From contig JADJOU010000006.1 in assembly GCA_016713645.1 (NCBI GenBank), positions 62,001 to 126,000 on the forward strand: a DNA stretch of 64,000 bases. Reading direction: 5' to 3'. The position numbers and the translations under genes are program-made. Of the stretch, positions 1 through 8,487 are shown piece after piece. This stretch comes from Bacteroidota bacterium. GTDB taxonomy: Bacteria; Bacteroidota; Bacteroidia; Chitinophagales; JADJOU01. The notes beneath the pieces are model-generated. The model saw only the letters and a program-made list of their open reading frames with translations. It had not been told where the DNA came from and did not search any database. Within the stretch, counting starts at the first letter, position 1. The number at the start of each line of letters is the position of its first letter.

Positions 1-652
1 GTCAGTCTAAAAGGCAAATGCTTAAAGCGCTTTGAATAGGCGAATTGTATATCGAATGGAAGTGGTTCTTTTGTGGCATTGAATTGTACAACTTGTCCAC
101 CTAAATTTTTTATTAAAAAACCAAAGGTCTGAGACAAACTAGAATCGGAATGCATGATCGCAATATCCACCGCGCAGCCATAAGAAGAGGTAGAACCTAA
201 ATTCGAGTAGATCAACTTCGCATTTGCACCTAAGGTATACTTATCTAGCTTAGTTGCATACTGTGCATTGAGATACAAATCCATGGGGTTGATGCTACCA
301 ATTACCCTTCCCATCTCATCCGTCCTTTCGATGGGACCGTAATTCATCTGATGAACTCCCATGCCTAGATTGCCTATTTTCTTAATCGGTTGGACATATT
401 CTAAGTGATTGGCATTGGCTCCGAAAAAAAATTTGAACTGACATTGATCTTCTTTTGCATTTTATCGGAGAGCAAGGCGGGATTGGTGCCCAGCAAACTG
501 ATATCGCCATCATTGCATGCCATAGCAGCTCTGCCAAGATATTGAGCCCTTGCCGAACTCGGAAGATTTAAAAATTCATAGGCATTCTCTCCTCCAACTT
601 GAGCATACGCCGTTGAAAGTCCCATACATATGATTAAGATAATTCCCTTCAT
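1..652 (-). CDS. porQ: PorQ-like type IX secretion system protein (partial, frameshifted)
   Basis: The N-terminus has a signal peptide (MKGIILIICMGLSTAYA) followed by GGENAYEFLNLPSSARAQYL, a hallmark of the PorQ family, an outer-membrane beta-barrel protein of the type IX secretion system. The reading frame breaks near 429 at a run of eight T (minus strand). Adding one T restores ...NFFFGANANHLEYVQPIKK and an open frame that runs off the window at base 1, so the C-terminus is missing. It lies 4 bases downstream of the NadR-like ATPase gene, last in a biotin carrier-ATPase-porQ run. The family call rests on the N-terminal motif. The frameshift is probably a sequence error, but a true pseudogene cannot be excluded. 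Confidence 0.8.
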
Positions 653-656
653 TGCC

Positions 657-1238
657 TCAAAAATAATGTGAATTTATAAAGTCGATGGCTTTTTGTTTGC
701 GATGCTCACCAATTCCACTGATAACTGTATAGGGTTTTTGATATTCATTTAAATAGAACTCAAACTTATCGAAAAAATAGCGCGCCCTTGTTGGGTTTTC
801 TCTAAGTATGTCGGATTCCCACGGCAAGTCTATATCCATTAAAAAATAATGATGAAAACTTGATTGACGCAGGTTCCATTCGATCCATTCAGGGACTTCC
901 CAATTTTTATCTTCTAACCAAATTTTTATATTGATTAAATCGGTATCGCAAAAGAGAATTTTTTTTTCAGTTGCTTTGCTGCTCAATAGGGCATAGGCAT
1001 TTTCTTCTTCTTGCAGTTGCTGTGCAGCAATGTTTAATACATCGCTTGCATCATAATTCAAGCCCTTGTCAGCAAGATAGTTTCGCGCAAATTCCGGAAC
1101 ATACATCCCTGAAAATTCTTTAGCCAATTCCAAAGTCAGAGAGGTTTTACCGGTGCTCTCTGGTCCTGTAATCGCTATTTTAATAAGATCATTGGAAAGC
1201 TTATATGTGGGCGATTTGTCCAAGTTGTGATTCGACAT
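657..1238 (-). CDS. NadR-like AAA ATPase / nicotinamide riboside kinase domain protein
   Basis: This 193-residue P-loop protein has Walker A GPESTGKTS at about residues 25-33 and a Walker B-like stretch ending FCDTD at about 97-101. The layout matches the kinase domain of NadR (ribosylnicotinamide kinase), which phosphorylates nicotinamide riboside to NMN in NAD salvage. The nucleotidyltransferase domain of full-length NadR is absent, so this is a stand-alone kinase-type domain as seen in many Bacteroidota. It sits 5 bases from the biotin carrier gene and 4 bases before porQ, probably co-transcribed. The substrate is inferred from family only. Confidence 0.75.
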   Translation of the reverse strand: MSNHNLDKSPTYKLSNDLIKIAITGPESTGKTSLTLELAKEFSGMYVPEFARNYLADKGLNYDASDVLNIAAQQLQEEENAYALLSSKATEKKILFCDTDLINIKIWLEDKNWEVPEWIEWNLRQSSFHHYFLMDIDLPWESDILRENPTRARYFFDKFEFYLNEYQKPYTVISGIGEHRKQKAIDFINSHYF

Positions 1239-1243
1239 CGCCT

Positions 1244-1729
1244 TTAAGCCAATTCAATCAAAATTTGATTCTTCTCAACAGCTTGTCCCTTCTCGACCAA
1301 GATCTTTTTGATTACGCCTGTTCCCGCAGATTTGATGAGATTCTCCATCTTCATGGCTTCTAGAATCAATACTTTATCGCCCTTCTGAATTGAATCCCCC
1401 TCTTTGACGGAAATTTCAAAAATCAATCCTGGCATTGGTGCCTTTATATGGTTGATTTTCTTTTTCGTCTCCCCGCCCATGCCCATTTCTGCTAATAATA
1501 AGTCGTATTTATCTTGCACTTTGACCTGACAAATTTTGCCATTGATGCGGATTGTATATATTTTTTCTTCTTTATCAAAATTCAATAGAGAAATATTGTT
1601 CGATGAAGCCTTATCTATGAGGTGATAATTATTATTTCCCAAATCGATAATATCCGCTTGTTGAGCAATTGCAATTTCCTCATCCGATAAGATTCTCTTG
1701 CTGTCTTGATCAAAAATTAATTGTAGCAT
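1244..1729 (-). CDS. Biotin carboxyl carrier protein of an acyl-CoA carboxylase
   Basis: The last 70 or so residues form a biotinyl/lipoyl domain with the biotin attachment motif EAMKMEN, preceded by the IKAPMPGLI strand. The N-terminal half is a poorly conserved carrier extension, and the whole protein (161 residues) has the length usual for the carrier subunit of propionyl-CoA or acetyl-CoA carboxylases in Bacteroidota. It swings carboxybiotin between the biotin carboxylase and carboxyltransferase subunits, neither of which is in the window. It is the first gene of a minus-strand run with the NadR-like ATPase and porQ. Which acyl-CoA it serves cannot be told here. Confidence 0.85.
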   Translation of the reverse strand: MLQLIFDQDSKRILSDEEIAIAQQADIIDLGNNNYHLIDKASSNNISLLNFDKEEKIYTIRINGKICQVKVQDKYDLLLAEMGMGGETKKKINHIKAPMPGLIFEISVKEGDSIQKGDKVLILEAMKMENLIKSAGTGVIKKILVEKGQAVEKNQILIELA

Positions 1730-1865
1730 AATTCAAAATTGAATCCAAATGTAGCAGAATTTTTTGATTCCCTTAATCGGGGTTTTAATCAAACTGATAG
1801 AAATATGAATAAATCTAATCGAATTTGCAAACAAACATAGATATTTACAATATAATTACCGTCTA

Positions 1866-2507
1866 ATGAAAATATTATTCACGAGTTTAATTCTTTGTAC
1901 AAGCCTCACGATGGGGTACGCACAGTATTTTATGGGCAAGGTCAAATACCGCGTAGAGCCTAGAAATCCCAATCCAGCCTTGATGAGTGACGAGGAGTAT
2001 CGAAAGAAAAACCCCGATCTCGCTGCCCATTACGAAACCATGGTTTTCAAGGACAATAAGTACAAATATACCAATGGAAATAAGATAGAATTATTCGACC
2101 CAAATACAGCCAGAGTCTATAATTATAATATCGGCAGCGATACTTGTCTGTATCAAGATGCAAATTACTCCTCTGACAATATGGTGGATCTTAAAGCCAA
2201 TGCAGAGACTGACTCAATCTTAGGTCATAGATGTGAATCCATCACCATCAAAACCATGTGGGGCAAAACAACCTACTTTTTCAATCGAAATCAATACAGA
2301 GTGGACCCGACGAAGTTTTCTAGCCACAACTACAAGAATTTAAGCGCCTATTTCAAGGAGGCAAAGGTGATTCCGCTTAAAATTGTAGTCAAAACAGCAT
2401 TTAACTGCAATGTCTACACTGCAACAGCCATTAAGGAAGAATTTATTGACGATATCGATTTTAAGGTGCCCAATTTTAAATATCCATTAAAGAACAAACA
2501 CCAATAA
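1866..2507 (+). CDS. Secreted GLPGLI/DUF4412-like protein of unknown function
   Basis: The 213-residue product starts with a clear signal peptide (MKILFTSLILCTSLTMGYAQ) and is then mainly beta-type, with DSILGHRCESITIKT near residues 116-130. An 'L-G-x-x-C' turn like this is typical of secreted GLPGLI/DUF4412-type proteins of Bacteroidota. No catalytic motif is visible. It is probably periplasmic or outer-membrane associated. It stands just upstream of the ompH pair on the same strand but has a 68-base gap containing a separate promoter-like element. Family assignment is tentative. Confidence 0.6.
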   Translation: MKILFTSLILCTSLTMGYAQYFMGKVKYRVEPRNPNPALMSDEEYRKKNPDLAAHYETMVFKDNKYKYTNGNKIELFDPNTARVYNYNIGSDTCLYQDANYSSDNMVDLKANAETDSILGHRCESITIKTMWGKTTYFFNRNQYRVDPTKFSSHNYKNLSAYFKEAKVIPLKIVVKTAFNCNVYTATAIKEEFIDDIDFKVPNFKYPLKNKHQ

Positions 2508-2545
2508 TTTAAGGTTTTTTAAAGGGCGAATGCCCGAGCTGGCAA

Positions 2546-2553
2546 TACATTTG
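2546..2553 (+). promoter_or_regulatory. Bacteroidota -7 promoter element upstream of ompH
   Basis: TACATTTG matches the Bacteroidota TAnnTTTG -7 element exactly, 22 bases before the ompH start codon. No good TTG -33 element is seen at the usual 19-21 base spacing. The position would give a short leader for the first ompH gene. Confidence 0.5.
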
Positions 2554-2575
2554 CAAATAAACATCTAAAAAGAAC

Positions 2576-3085
2576 ATGAAACAACTATTCGCCCTACTCG
2601 CCTTTATTTGCATATCTAGCGTCGCTTCAGCACAGCGTTTTGCATATATGGATTCGGAATACATCCTCAACAAAATGCCTGAATACAAAAAGGCTCAAGA
2701 ATCATTGGATAAAATTGCTGGAGAATGGCAAAAAGAAATCGAAGATAAAATGAAAGAAATTGAGAATATGTATCAAAAGTTTCAAGCAGAACAGCCCCTT
2801 TTGACAGACAAGATGAAGCAAGAGCGCATCACCAGTATAGAGTCAAAAGAGCGAGAATTGAAAGAATTGCAAAAAGCCAAATTTAGTCCAAACGGGGAAT
2901 TGTTCAAAAAAAGGCAAGAACTCATTCAACCCATTCAAGATCGGATTTACGATGAAATTCAAAAAATAGCCAAAATTAAATCCTACGATGTCGTATTTGA
3001 CAAGTCCAGCGGGGCGTCTATGATATATACCAATCCAAAATTGAATATCAGCGATGAAATTGTAAAAGCCATGGGAGGCCAATAA
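2576..3085 (+). CDS. OmpH/Skp family periplasmic chaperone
   Basis: It encodes 169 residues with a signal peptide (MKQLFALLAFICISSVASAQ) followed by RFAYMDSEYILNKMPEYKKA, the usual start of the OmpH/Skp fold. Next comes a long charged coiled coil (about 45-120) that forms the tentacle-like arms, and then the strand IAKIKSYDVVFDKSSG. Skp-type trimers hold unfolded outer-membrane proteins in the periplasm on their way to the Bam complex. A second paralogue follows 61 bases downstream with its own -7 element. Tandem ompH genes are common in Bacteroidota. Confidence 0.9.
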   Translation: MKQLFALLAFICISSVASAQRFAYMDSEYILNKMPEYKKAQESLDKIAGEWQKEIEDKMKEIENMYQKFQAEQPLLTDKMKQERITSIESKERELKELQKAKFSPNGELFKKRQELIQPIQDRIYDEIQKIAKIKSYDVVFDKSSGASMIYTNPKLNISDEIVKAMGGQ

Positions 3086-3110
3086 AAATTCCCCATTTAA
3101 TTATTAATAA

Positions 3111-3118
3111 TATATTTG
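3111..3118 (+). promoter_or_regulatory. Bacteroidota -7 promoter element upstream of second ompH
   Basis: TATATTTG matches TAnnTTTG exactly and lies 28 bases before the second ompH start codon, suggesting that this paralogue can be transcribed on its own. No clear TTG element is seen upstream. Confidence 0.45.
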
Positions 3119-3146
3119 CAAACCAAAAAAAAAGAATCAAATTAAC

Positions 3147-3701
3147 ATGAAGAAATTAATACTAGCAGCAGCGGTTATCTTAACTACAAATCTTGTATCC
3201 GCTCAAAAAATGGCTACAGTCAATTCTCAAGAAATTTTATTGACAATGCCAGAAGTTAAATCTATGCAAGCAAAATTGCAGTCTAAGAACGATGAACTCT
3301 CCAAACAATTGGAGTCTATGTACAAAACGTACGAGGCAAAAGTTGCAGAATTGAAGAAATCAGATGCTAGTCTATCTGGCGCCATGAAAGAGGTTAAAAT
3401 TCAAGAAGTTCAAGAATTAGAGGGAAGAATCCAAAAATTCCAACAAGCTGCTCAATCAGAAGTTCAAGAATTAGAGAAAACATTGACTGCTCCGCTCGTT
3501 GAAAAAGCTAAAAAAGCAATTCAAGAAGTGGCTAAAGAATTGACTTATACGCATGTATTCGATGTAGTAACAGGCTCGCTCTTAGTTTGGCCAGATACAA
3601 ATGATATCACTTCTAAAGTGAAAATCAAATTGGGTATCGATCCAAATGCTAAGCCAGTTGCTCCTGCAGGCGCTCAAGGTGGTGCACCAGCTGGAAAATA
3701 A
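3147..3701 (+). CDS. OmpH/Skp family periplasmic chaperone (second copy)
   Basis: The 184-residue paralogue of the preceding gene has a signal peptide (MKKLILAAAVILTTNLVSAQ), the MATVNSQEILLTMPEVK start strand, a long coiled coil (about 40-125) and a closing strand ending in SLLVWPDTNDIT. The C-terminus carries a short Ala/Gly/Pro tail (PVAPAGAQGGAPAGK), absent in the first copy. The role is inferred to be the same, periplasmic holding of outer-membrane clients. A strong stem-loop terminator follows, closing the transcription unit before murI. Confidence 0.9.
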   Translation: MKKLILAAAVILTTNLVSAQKMATVNSQEILLTMPEVKSMQAKLQSKNDELSKQLESMYKTYEAKVAELKKSDASLSGAMKEVKIQEVQELEGRIQKFQQAAQSEVQELEKTLTAPLVEKAKKAIQEVAKELTYTHVFDVVTGSLLVWPDTNDITSKVKIKLGIDPNAKPVAPAGAQGGAPAGK

Positions 3702-3721
3702 TCAATAATAATTACCCATTT

Positions 3722-3757
3722 AAAAGCACTAATCAATATATTTGGTTAGTGCTTTTT
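3722..3757 (+). terminator. Rho-independent terminator after the ompH pair
   Basis: AAAGCACTAA pairs with TTAGTGCTTT around a 13-base loop, and the stem ends in a T run. It lies 20 bases after the stop of the second ompH and 15 bases before the murI start codon. Confidence 0.8.
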
Positions 3758-3771
3758 CATTTATATTAAAC

Positions 3772-4580
3772 ATGAATAATTTTCCCATTGGTGTTTTTTG
3801 ATAGTGGCATTGGAGGATTGACCGTGGCTAAAGCCATTACTGAGCAGCTTCCCAATGAGACCATCATCTATTTTGGCGATACGGCCCACATGCCCTATGG
3901 CGATAAATCTAAAGAGCTCATTCGAAATTATTCCATCAAAATCACCAATTTTCTACTGCGCGAAAAAAAAATGCAAAGCCATCGTCATCGCATGCAATAC
4001 AGCATCAGCTGCGGCATATGAAGAATTGAGAGACAATTTTAAAAACATCATCCCCATTATTAATGTGATTGATCCCATGATTGAAGAAGTGATTGCAGAT
4101 AATGCACTTTCTAAAGTGGGCATAATTGGCACTAAAACCACTATTCAATCGGGAATTTACCAAGAAAAGCTTACGCGGCGAAAACCCTCACTGCCCTTTG
4201 CGGCGATGGCCACACCGCTTTTAGCGACGATGATAGAAGAGGGATTTTACAATGACAATATAAGTCACGCCATCTTAACGGAATACTTAAATGCCCCTGA
4301 TTTAAAAGGCATAGATGGTATTGTTTTAGCTTGCACACATTATCCCCTGATCAAAAAAGAAATTGATCAATATTATAAAGGCAAAGTGAAAATATTTGAC
4401 TCCGCTCAAGTTGTCGCGGCCAAACTCAAATGGATATTGGAGAAAGAAGGATTGGCGCATGACAATTCTCGACCAAGTCCAAACGAATTTTTCATATCCG
4501 ATTATACAGAATCTTTTAAAATAGCCACAAAGATATTTTTTGAAAGTGAAGTGCAGTTGACTCAGATTGATTTGACTTAA
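3772..4580 (+). CDS. murI: Glutamate racemase (two homopolymer frameshifts)
   Basis: It converts L-glutamate to D-glutamate for peptidoglycan. The start is ATG at 3772 (MNNFPIGVFDSGIGG). Two single-base insertions break it: a T run near 3793 (six T where five keep frame) and an A run near 3969 (nine A where eight keep frame). Repaired, it contains the family motifs VFDSGIGGLTV, the first catalytic Cys in AIVIACNTASA and the second in GIVLACTHYPL, at a normal length of about 268 residues. The gene is normally essential, so these breaks are most likely sequence errors. It follows the ompH terminator and converges on the FemAB-like gene. Confidence 0.9.
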
Positions 4581-5441
4581 TTACCTCCAAAATCCATTCA
4601 CCCACTTCCAGTGAAAATACTCCTCTGCCACAGCGCCAAAACCCTCATTGAATTTAGCAATGCCTGGAATTTGTGATCCTTCAAAATCGAGCAATACATG
4701 GCTATGGGCATTTTCACGTATAATTGAATCGACGATATAACTAAAACCACCCATTTCCCTGCCTTTATCCGTTGAAGAGGACATCAAGAGGATAATTCGC
4801 CTAGGGTCATTTATTATTGCATTTGAAGCGATGATTTCACCTCCTTGATATGCCCCATACATTTTTAACAAACCGCTGGCCTTTAATGCAATTAGCGCAT
4901 TTCTTTGCTTTTCATTAAAAACACTTTTCCAATTTTCAATTTTAGGGACTGTATTTTCTAGATACATTTTCAACACCAATTCCATCTCATCAATCAATTT
5001 TACTTCGATTTCCCCCTTCTTCAAATTCCGCTTCGTCTGCGAGGAATAGGCCTTTGACAATTGCTCATAGGGTTTGTTCATGGAGAGGATATGGTTATTT
5101 CGAACAGTGTTATGGTCTCCATAGAACTGCGTTTTGATATCGACATAGAAAAAACTGCGATTGATACATCGATAGACCTCCCGCTGTAAATGTTTATTGT
5201 GCTTGTCTCCCACCAATTCCATCCGCTGCAAAAAAGGCGGTTGATAGGCGTATTTTATTCCCCATTTCTTATTCCAACAAACAGGCATAAAACTATCATA
5301 ATCGTCGAAAATGATGGCCGACCAATTTGCGCATACCGCATCTAAGTAAAAGGAGTACATATAGGGAGACGCCTCAGCATCTGCTCTGACACATGCATTC
5401 CACTTGTCAATATCAATTTTATCGCGCGGGATTAGTTGCAT
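4581..5441 (-). CDS. FemAB/GNAT-like acyltransferase family protein
   Basis: The 286-residue protein has a layout of the FemAB/FemX type: an N-terminal degenerate GNAT half, a basic stretch SSQTKRNLKKGE near the middle, and a C-terminal GNAT half with MYGAYQGGEIIASNAII and LLDFEGSQIPGIAKFNEGFG. Relatives transfer amino acids or other acyl groups to peptidoglycan or cell-surface polymers. The substrate here is unknown. It is 16 bases downstream of a polysaccharide deacetylase-like gene on the same strand, which fits a cell-envelope role. No signal peptide is seen, so it is probably cytoplasmic. Confidence 0.65.
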   Translation of the reverse strand: MQLIPRDKIDIDKWNACVRADAEASPYMYSFYLDAVCANWSAIIFDDYDSFMPVCWNKKWGIKYAYQPPFLQRMELVGDKHNKHLQREVYRCINRSFFYVDIKTQFYGDHNTVRNNHILSMNKPYEQLSKAYSSQTKRNLKKGEIEVKLIDEMELVLKMYLENTVPKIENWKSVFNEKQRNALIALKASGLLKMYGAYQGGEIIASNAIINDPRRIILLMSSSTDKGREMGGFSYIVDSIIRENAHSHVLLDFEGSQIPGIAKFNEGFGAVAEEYFHWKWVNGFWR

Positions 5442-5457
5442 GTCAGGGTTAATTAGA

Positions 5458-6759
5458 TTAATTTGTCTCCATCAAGAAGGACTCATAGATTTTGCTAAAT
5501 CGCTCTTCTGCTAGAATATCATTGTGGAAGACACAGATGAAGACTCCTCCAAAGCGCTTAGTTTCATGGTACAAATCATAAAGTCGCTCGCGGATCTTTT
5601 CTGACTTGTACAATTTGTAATACTTGAAAGTCGCATCCATAAAGGCGAATGGGAATAAGCGCAAATTTGTTGTGCAATCCTTTGATAGGTCATACCAATA
5701 GTGTGCATGACAATAGGATGTTCTAAATCCTGGACGAGAGGAATAACCCATGGTATAATCCTCTGTAATGCCCAGTTCAATCAAGTTTTGATAGGTGTCT
5801 GGAAACTTCACCTTCAAAAAATGCTGCCTACTTTTTGTGATATTCTTACCACTATATCCATTGATTATACTCAATTCTCGCTTCAATTCTAAAACATTAG
5901 AATTAGAATAAAAAGAAGGATGAATGCCCATTTCATATTTCTCTTTTGTACTCTTTACTAGATCTTTAAAAAGCGATTTCCGATAGGATATATTCGTATC
6001 ATTGGAGTTTTTCCCTCTGTTGATGAGAAAGAAATAAATCGGATATAAATTGTATTTTTTATGCAACCTATCCAATTTAGCGTAGGTATCAAATGGATCT
6101 TTTTGTCTAAAAAACAAAACTTTAATCTTTTCAGCAAGTTCCCCCAATTTAAAAGTCAACAATTGCTTTCCTGCGCTGAGGATATTTCTAATAAGTCCGC
6201 GGCCTTTGTGTTTATAGGCATTATCAATATCGTAGGTGGGGATAAATTCAAATTTATGCACTTTGAATACCAATTCAGGCATTCGATTCAATAAAGTTTC
6301 CTTGAGCAATTCGATATAATAATTGACCATGGGTTGCCGCAAAAATCTAAAGTGATAAGCAACAGAATTACTCGCCCCGAATCGCTTGTATTGATCGACG
6401 TGATGCGGCAAATACTCTTCATAACGACTCAAGAGATAAAAAGCTGAAGCAAACATATCGAAAGGGAATTCCGATTCAGGAGCACATTCAAATATTCCAA
6501 TACAATTTTTATACTCGACCTTATCTACTTTTTGTGGCTTAATATTCGTTTCAAACAAAATAGGATGCGCCTCAAAAAAAAGGCCGTCGTCGATTTTTTC
6601 TTTTGAATAAGAAAATTTATATCCTGCGCATTGAGTATATGCTTGGACATCTGAGGTCAATACATAATCTAATCCCAACTGCTCTGAGAATATTAAATCA
6701 AAAATATACCTCAACCGATTGGTTTGCGCTGGCACATATATGGTTATGACTTGCTTCAT
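5458..6759 (-). CDS. Polysaccharide deacetylase-like protein (DUF7033 type)
   Basis: The 433-residue protein resembles the Bacteroidota family in which an N-terminal DUF7033-like domain (about 1-120) precedes a NodB-type deacetylase domain. The deacetylase half shows the acidic motif TYDID (canonical TxDD/TFDD) near residue 195, the histidine motif GIHPS near 278, and SRPGFRTSYCHAHYWYDL near 340. It is probably active on a cell-surface glycan. It sits 3 bases downstream of the dehydrogenase-like gene and 16 bases before the FemAB-like gene, probably as one operon. Activity is inferred from family. Confidence 0.7.
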   Translation of the reverse strand: MKQVITIYVPAQTNRLRYIFDLIFSEQLGLDYVLTSDVQAYTQCAGYKFSYSKEKIDDGLFFEAHPILFETNIKPQKVDKVEYKNCIGIFECAPESEFPFDMFASAFYLLSRYEEYLPHHVDQYKRFGASNSVAYHFRFLRQPMVNYYIELLKETLLNRMPELVFKVHKFEFIPTYDIDNAYKHKGRGLIRNILSAGKQLLTFKLGELAEKIKVLFFRQKDPFDTYAKLDRLHKKYNLYPIYFFLINRGKNSNDTNISYRKSLFKDLVKSTKEKYEMGIHPSFYSNSNVLELKRELSIINGYSGKNITKSRQHFLKVKFPDTYQNLIELGITEDYTMGYSSRPGFRTSYCHAHYWYDLSKDCTTNLRLFPFAFMDATFKYYKLYKSEKIRERLYDLYHETKRFGGVFICVFHNDILAEERFSKIYESFLMETN

Positions 6760-6762
6760 CGA

Positions 6763-7446
6763 CTATTTTTTAATGAATTTTTGATTCCTTAAGTACTTCG
6801 TCTTCAGCAATGGGCTCGGTTTATATCGCCCCTCTTTGGTATCTTCATACATCGCCATGAGATTTTCGAAAACATCTGTAATTCCAATTTGATCTATGGT
6901 CTCTAATGGATTGTCTTGAAAGAATTTTTCAATGTCATGTCCTGACGCAATTTGCTCTTGTATGCAAAAAGCCAATTCGTTAAAACGCACAAAATCGATG
7001 CGCGGTCGCAGCATACCTACTCGATCTGCCACCTGAATCATATTGGCTTGTAATAGATTTAAAACAGGCGCCAATGATTCATATTCATTAAACCTAAAGG
7101 CACTTATTTCCCATTTTCTATCTTGGAGATAATAAGCCATTGCATTAATTCCAAATAGTTTGCATTTTACTTTGGCAGAAGCGGTATAGGTGGACTCTGC
7201 CAGTGATTGTTTGGTAGAACTTACAAGTACAATCTTATCTTTTAAACCTGCATAAATAGGCATATTCTCATCGTCATCATCTAAATTCAAATCGACAATG
7301 ACATCGTATTCCTCAAAATCCTCTTCCTCATCCCCATCGGATAAATCTATTTCAAAATTGTCGGTATTCTGAATATTCCCCCGAAAAGCATTTGTTCTCG
7401 CCTCTTCTCCAATTAATAACAATTTAATCATATGCACTGAATTCAA
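6763..7446 (-). CDS. Degenerate 3-hydroxyacyl-CoA dehydrogenase-like protein
   Basis: The last 100 or so residues follow the pattern of the 3-hydroxyacyl-CoA dehydrogenase C-terminal domain: RPRIDFVRFNELAFCIQE, then NPLETIDQIGITDVFENL and GRYKPSPLLK. In true enzymes the N-terminal Rossmann domain starts with GxGxxG; here it begins IKLLLIGEEARTNAF and is followed by an acidic stretch (SDGDEEEDFEEYD), so the NAD site looks lost. At 227 residues it is also shorter than the usual 280 or more. It may be a non-catalytic relative. The start could instead be the Met five codons in. It leads the deacetylase/FemAB run. Confidence 0.6.
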   Translation of the reverse strand: MNSVHMIKLLLIGEEARTNAFRGNIQNTDNFEIDLSDGDEEEDFEEYDVIVDLNLDDDDENMPIYAGLKDKIVLVSSTKQSLAESTYTASAKVKCKLFGINAMAYYLQDRKWEISAFRFNEYESLAPVLNLLQANMIQVADRVGMLRPRIDFVRFNELAFCIQEQIASGHDIEKFFQDNPLETIDQIGITDVFENLMAMYEDTKEGRYKPSPLLKTKYLRNQKFIKK

Positions 7447-7477
7447 AATACAAGTATAGAGAAACTTTGATGGATTT

Positions 7478-8479
7478 CTATACTATTTTTCGACCCACTG
7501 CTCCAGCAACTGCATTCATGGATTGATAAAGGGATTGAAACTGCTCATGATTCAATTGCTGACTTGCATCTGACTTGGCAACCGCTGGGTTGGGATGTGT
7601 CTCTATCAATACACCATCAATTCCCATAGCGATGCAAGCCCTTGTCAAATCTGCAACTCCATAGCTATAGCCCATCGCATGAGATGGATCTAGAATAATC
7701 GGGAGATTCGTATATTCCTTTAAATACGCAACGCCACATAAATCTAAGGTAAATCTCGTCTTGGTCTCAAAAGTGCGAATTCCTCTCTCACAGAGAATTA
7801 CGTTTGGATTCCCTCCTGAAAGGACAAATTCTGCCGCTTGCACAAATTCTTGCAAGGTGCTGCCAAATCCCCTTTTTATGAGAATGGGCTTTTGAGTCTT
7901 TGCACACTTCTTTAGAATACCTTGATCATACATGGCTTTGGCGCCGATTTGAACGATATCTGCATATTCGATGACTTCGTCGATATGGGAAGAATCCTTT
8001 ACTTCTGTGATGATTTTCAAACCATATTTTTGTCGAACTTTGTCCAATAATTTCAACCCCTCTAAGCCCAATCCTTGAAAGGTATAAGGTGAAGTGCGCG
8101 GCTTATAACAACCAGCCCTCAGCACTTTAATGCCGAGCGAATGGATAAATGAAGCTGAGGTCTCTATCTGTTCTTCACTCTCTACACTGCAAGGACCCGT
8201 AATAACCAAGGTATTTCCCGTATTTCCACCTATCGAGAGATTATTTGCTATTTCGATTTGGCGCTTTTCGGGCATATATTTTGAACTCGCCAATTGAATG
8301 TCACTGTCCATCACCCAATGTTGCTCCACATACTTTTCGTCACCCGCCTGAACCTGCTTGTCCTTCGATGGAGTTACTAAAACATCTTTTTGCCCTAAAG
8401 CAAAATGAATAGCTTGGTATTTGTCTTTTAATGAATTGATTACCGAGTGATCGATGCCTTGATTTAAATGAAGTATCAT
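7478..8479 (-). CDS. aroF: 3-deoxy-7-phosphoheptulonate (DAHP) synthase
   Basis: It condenses phosphoenolpyruvate and erythrose 4-phosphate in the first step of the shikimate pathway. The N-terminal 70-90 residues resemble the ferredoxin-like regulatory domain of type I-beta DAHP synthases. The TIM barrel follows with VITGPCSVESEEQ, RAGCYKPRTSPYTFQG, PILIKRGFGST and ILDPSHAMGYSYGV. At 333 residues it has normal length. It is 8 bases downstream of the epimerase-CBS gene, a pairing that links pentose-phosphate and aromatic metabolism. Feedback regulation through the N-terminal domain is known for the family and only inferred here. Confidence 0.92.
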   Translation of the reverse strand: MILHLNQGIDHSVINSLKDKYQAIHFALGQKDVLVTPSKDKQVQAGDEKYVEQHWVMDSDIQLASSKYMPEKRQIEIANNLSIGGNTGNTLVITGPCSVESEEQIETSASFIHSLGIKVLRAGCYKPRTSPYTFQGLGLEGLKLLDKVRQKYGLKIITEVKDSSHIDEVIEYADIVQIGAKAMYDQGILKKCAKTQKPILIKRGFGSTLQEFVQAAEFVLSGGNPNVILCERGIRTFETKTRFTLDLCGVAYLKEYTNLPIILDPSHAMGYSYGVADLTRACIAMGIDGVLIETHPNPAVAKSDASQQLNHEQFQSLYQSMNAVAGAVGRKIV

Positions 8480-8487
8480 TTTATGTA

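Noticed and set aside
3772..4580. Programmed frameshifting or transcriptional slippage at the nine-A run of murI
   Set aside because: Slippage on long A runs is known, but this gene has a second break, and other breaks in the window lie in runs as short as two to four bases (scoB, cysS, oppC, AIM24). General sequence error is simpler.
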